Shown here piece by piece: positions 9,333 to 9,943 of a stretch of 9,943 nt of DNA. The notes beneath the pieces were generated by a model, which made no database searches, was not told the origin of the DNA, and was given only the letters and a program-made list of their open reading frames with translations. Origin of the DNA: Candidatus Omnitrophota bacterium (GTDB lineage Bacteria; Omnitrophota; Gorgyraeia; 1-14-0-20-64-10); the NCBI GenBank assembly GCA_023248095.1, contig JAHFFF010000030.1, positions 3,597-13,539 on the forward strand. The letters run 5' to 3'. The translations under genes were made by a program, and so were the position numbers. Each line of letters begins with the position of its first letter. The first letter of the stretch is position 1.

Positions 9333-9943
9333 CTACTTGGTTTCCTCTTTGGGCTGAGCCGGCTGATTTGCCCCCGCCGGCGGCAAATCCATCACCGCGA
9401 CTCCTTCGGGAAGCGTAAAGATGAATTGATCGTCGGCGATCGGGACGTTCACCTCCACCTGGGAATACTCCTGAGTCAGGACCTCCTGGCCCTTTTCATC
9501 CAGCAATACCATCCTGCGCAACAGCCCATCCTTCTCAGCCACATCGACCCGAATTTGCTTAACCGGAACGGGCGCCCCTTCAACCGATGCGGGAAGGGGC
9601 TGCCCCTCAAACCGCAAGAGAACCTCCGGTCCCCCCTCGACTCGTTTCATGAACCGGACGGTCTCCGGCTTAGCCTCCGAAAAAGGCCGATGCGGGCCAG
9701 GCGGTTCCGGAGGGGTCGTGATGCGGTAGACCACAGCGCTCTGCGGATAATATTGCCACTCGGTCTTGCCGTCTGATACGAGAAGCTGGGTGTTCTCTTT
9801 CGCCTCCCCCTCGTGAATCTCCAGACGCCGATGGGCCGGCTTTTTATAGAGGATGGTCCCCTGCAGCTTGAACAACTTGCCGTCCGCCTCCTTCGCCTCA
9901 AGGGTGAAGGTGGTCCGGTAACTCTCCCACCCCGCTGCCTTAG
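9333..9943 (-). CDS. LolA-like outer-membrane lipoprotein carrier family protein, N-terminus beyond the window
   Basis: The frame is open from the stop at 9335-9333 to the right edge, so 203 codons are visible and the start lies outside. A TTG at 9875 could be taken as a start, but coding sequence continues before it (KAAGWESYRTTFTLEAKEADGKL). The pattern fits LolA/LolB-like half-barrels that carry lipids or lipoproteins across the periplasm: a strand with aromatic and Thr residues, FKLQGTILYKKPAHRRLEI, then LLVSDGKTEWQYYPQSAVVYRI, and later LLRRMVLLDEKGQEVLTQEYSQVEVNVPIADDQFIFTLPEGV. The last part is the typical C-terminal strand-turn-strand. No signal peptide can be checked. The tail (PPAGANQPAQPKEETK) is disordered. 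Members of this family often serve as periplasmic chaperones, but many are of unknown role. It ends 43 nt before the surface protein. Confidence 0.65.
   Translation of the reverse strand, partial: KAAGWESYRTTFTLEAKEADGKLFKLQGTILYKKPAHRRLEIHEGEAKENTQLLVSDGKTEWQYYPQSAVVYRITTPPEPPGPHRPFSEAKPETVRFMKRVEGGPEVLLRFEGQPLPASVEGAPVPVKQIRVDVAEKDGLLRRMVLLDEKGQEVLTQEYSQVEVNVPIADDQFIFTLPEGVAVMDLPPAGANQPAQPKEETK

Noticed and set aside
9324..9335. 12-bp palindrome TAGGGTACCCTA at the stop of the LolA-like gene
   Set aside because: It is short, has no T-run beside it and overlaps a stop codon; chance is sufficient explanation.
9333..9875. A complete 180-residue gene starting at TTG 9875
   Set aside because: The same frame continues without a stop to the window edge with LolA-like sequence, so this is an internal codon.

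Overview
The window is one uninterrupted run of nine genes, all on the minus strand, in GC-rich DNA (roughly 60% by eye). No gap between genes exceeds about 50 bases, and several genes overlap or nearly touch, so much of it could be cotranscribed. A Sec-type secreted protein and a LolA-like periplasmic protein point to a Gram-negative bacterium. The secreted protein's post-signal motif (ETIELVTYYPTAP) and the palindromic repeats recall Nitrospirota, Omnitrophota, NC10 or Desulfobacterota-type genomes. This is an impression only; the phylum cannot be fixed from this sequence.

In transcription order (right to left): a LolA-like lipoprotein-carrier protein, cut by the window's right edge (9333-9943); a secreted surface protein with tail-fibre-like modules and a C1q/TNF-like C-terminus (7898-9289); a small exported protein with one TPR-like helix pair (7549-7875); an endonuclease Q-type PHP nuclease ending in a bacterial sliding-clamp motif (6297-7535); then pyrimidine synthesis: carA (5143-6246), a membrane-anchored protein of unknown function (4370-5146), carB (1087-4386) and pyrK (106-1083); and finally the first 31 codons of an unidentified gene (1-95).

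CarA and CarB form carbamoyl-phosphate synthetase: CarA releases ammonia from glutamine and CarB makes carbamoyl phosphate for pyrimidines and arginine. PyrK is the electron-transfer subunit of NAD-dependent dihydroorotate dehydrogenase. Its catalytic partner PyrD is not in view.

The most unusual content is a set of three unrelated palindromic elements in the pyrimidine genes. About 155 bp of hairpin-rich DNA lies in frame in pyrK. A pair of GGGGTC-T-GACCCC palindromes lies in frame in carB. A perfect 28-bp palindrome abuts the carA ribosome-binding site. They look like small mobile or REP-type repeats tolerated inside core metabolic genes. The other notable points are the unknown membrane protein translationally coupled between carA and carB, and the clamp-binding tail on the endonuclease Q homologue.
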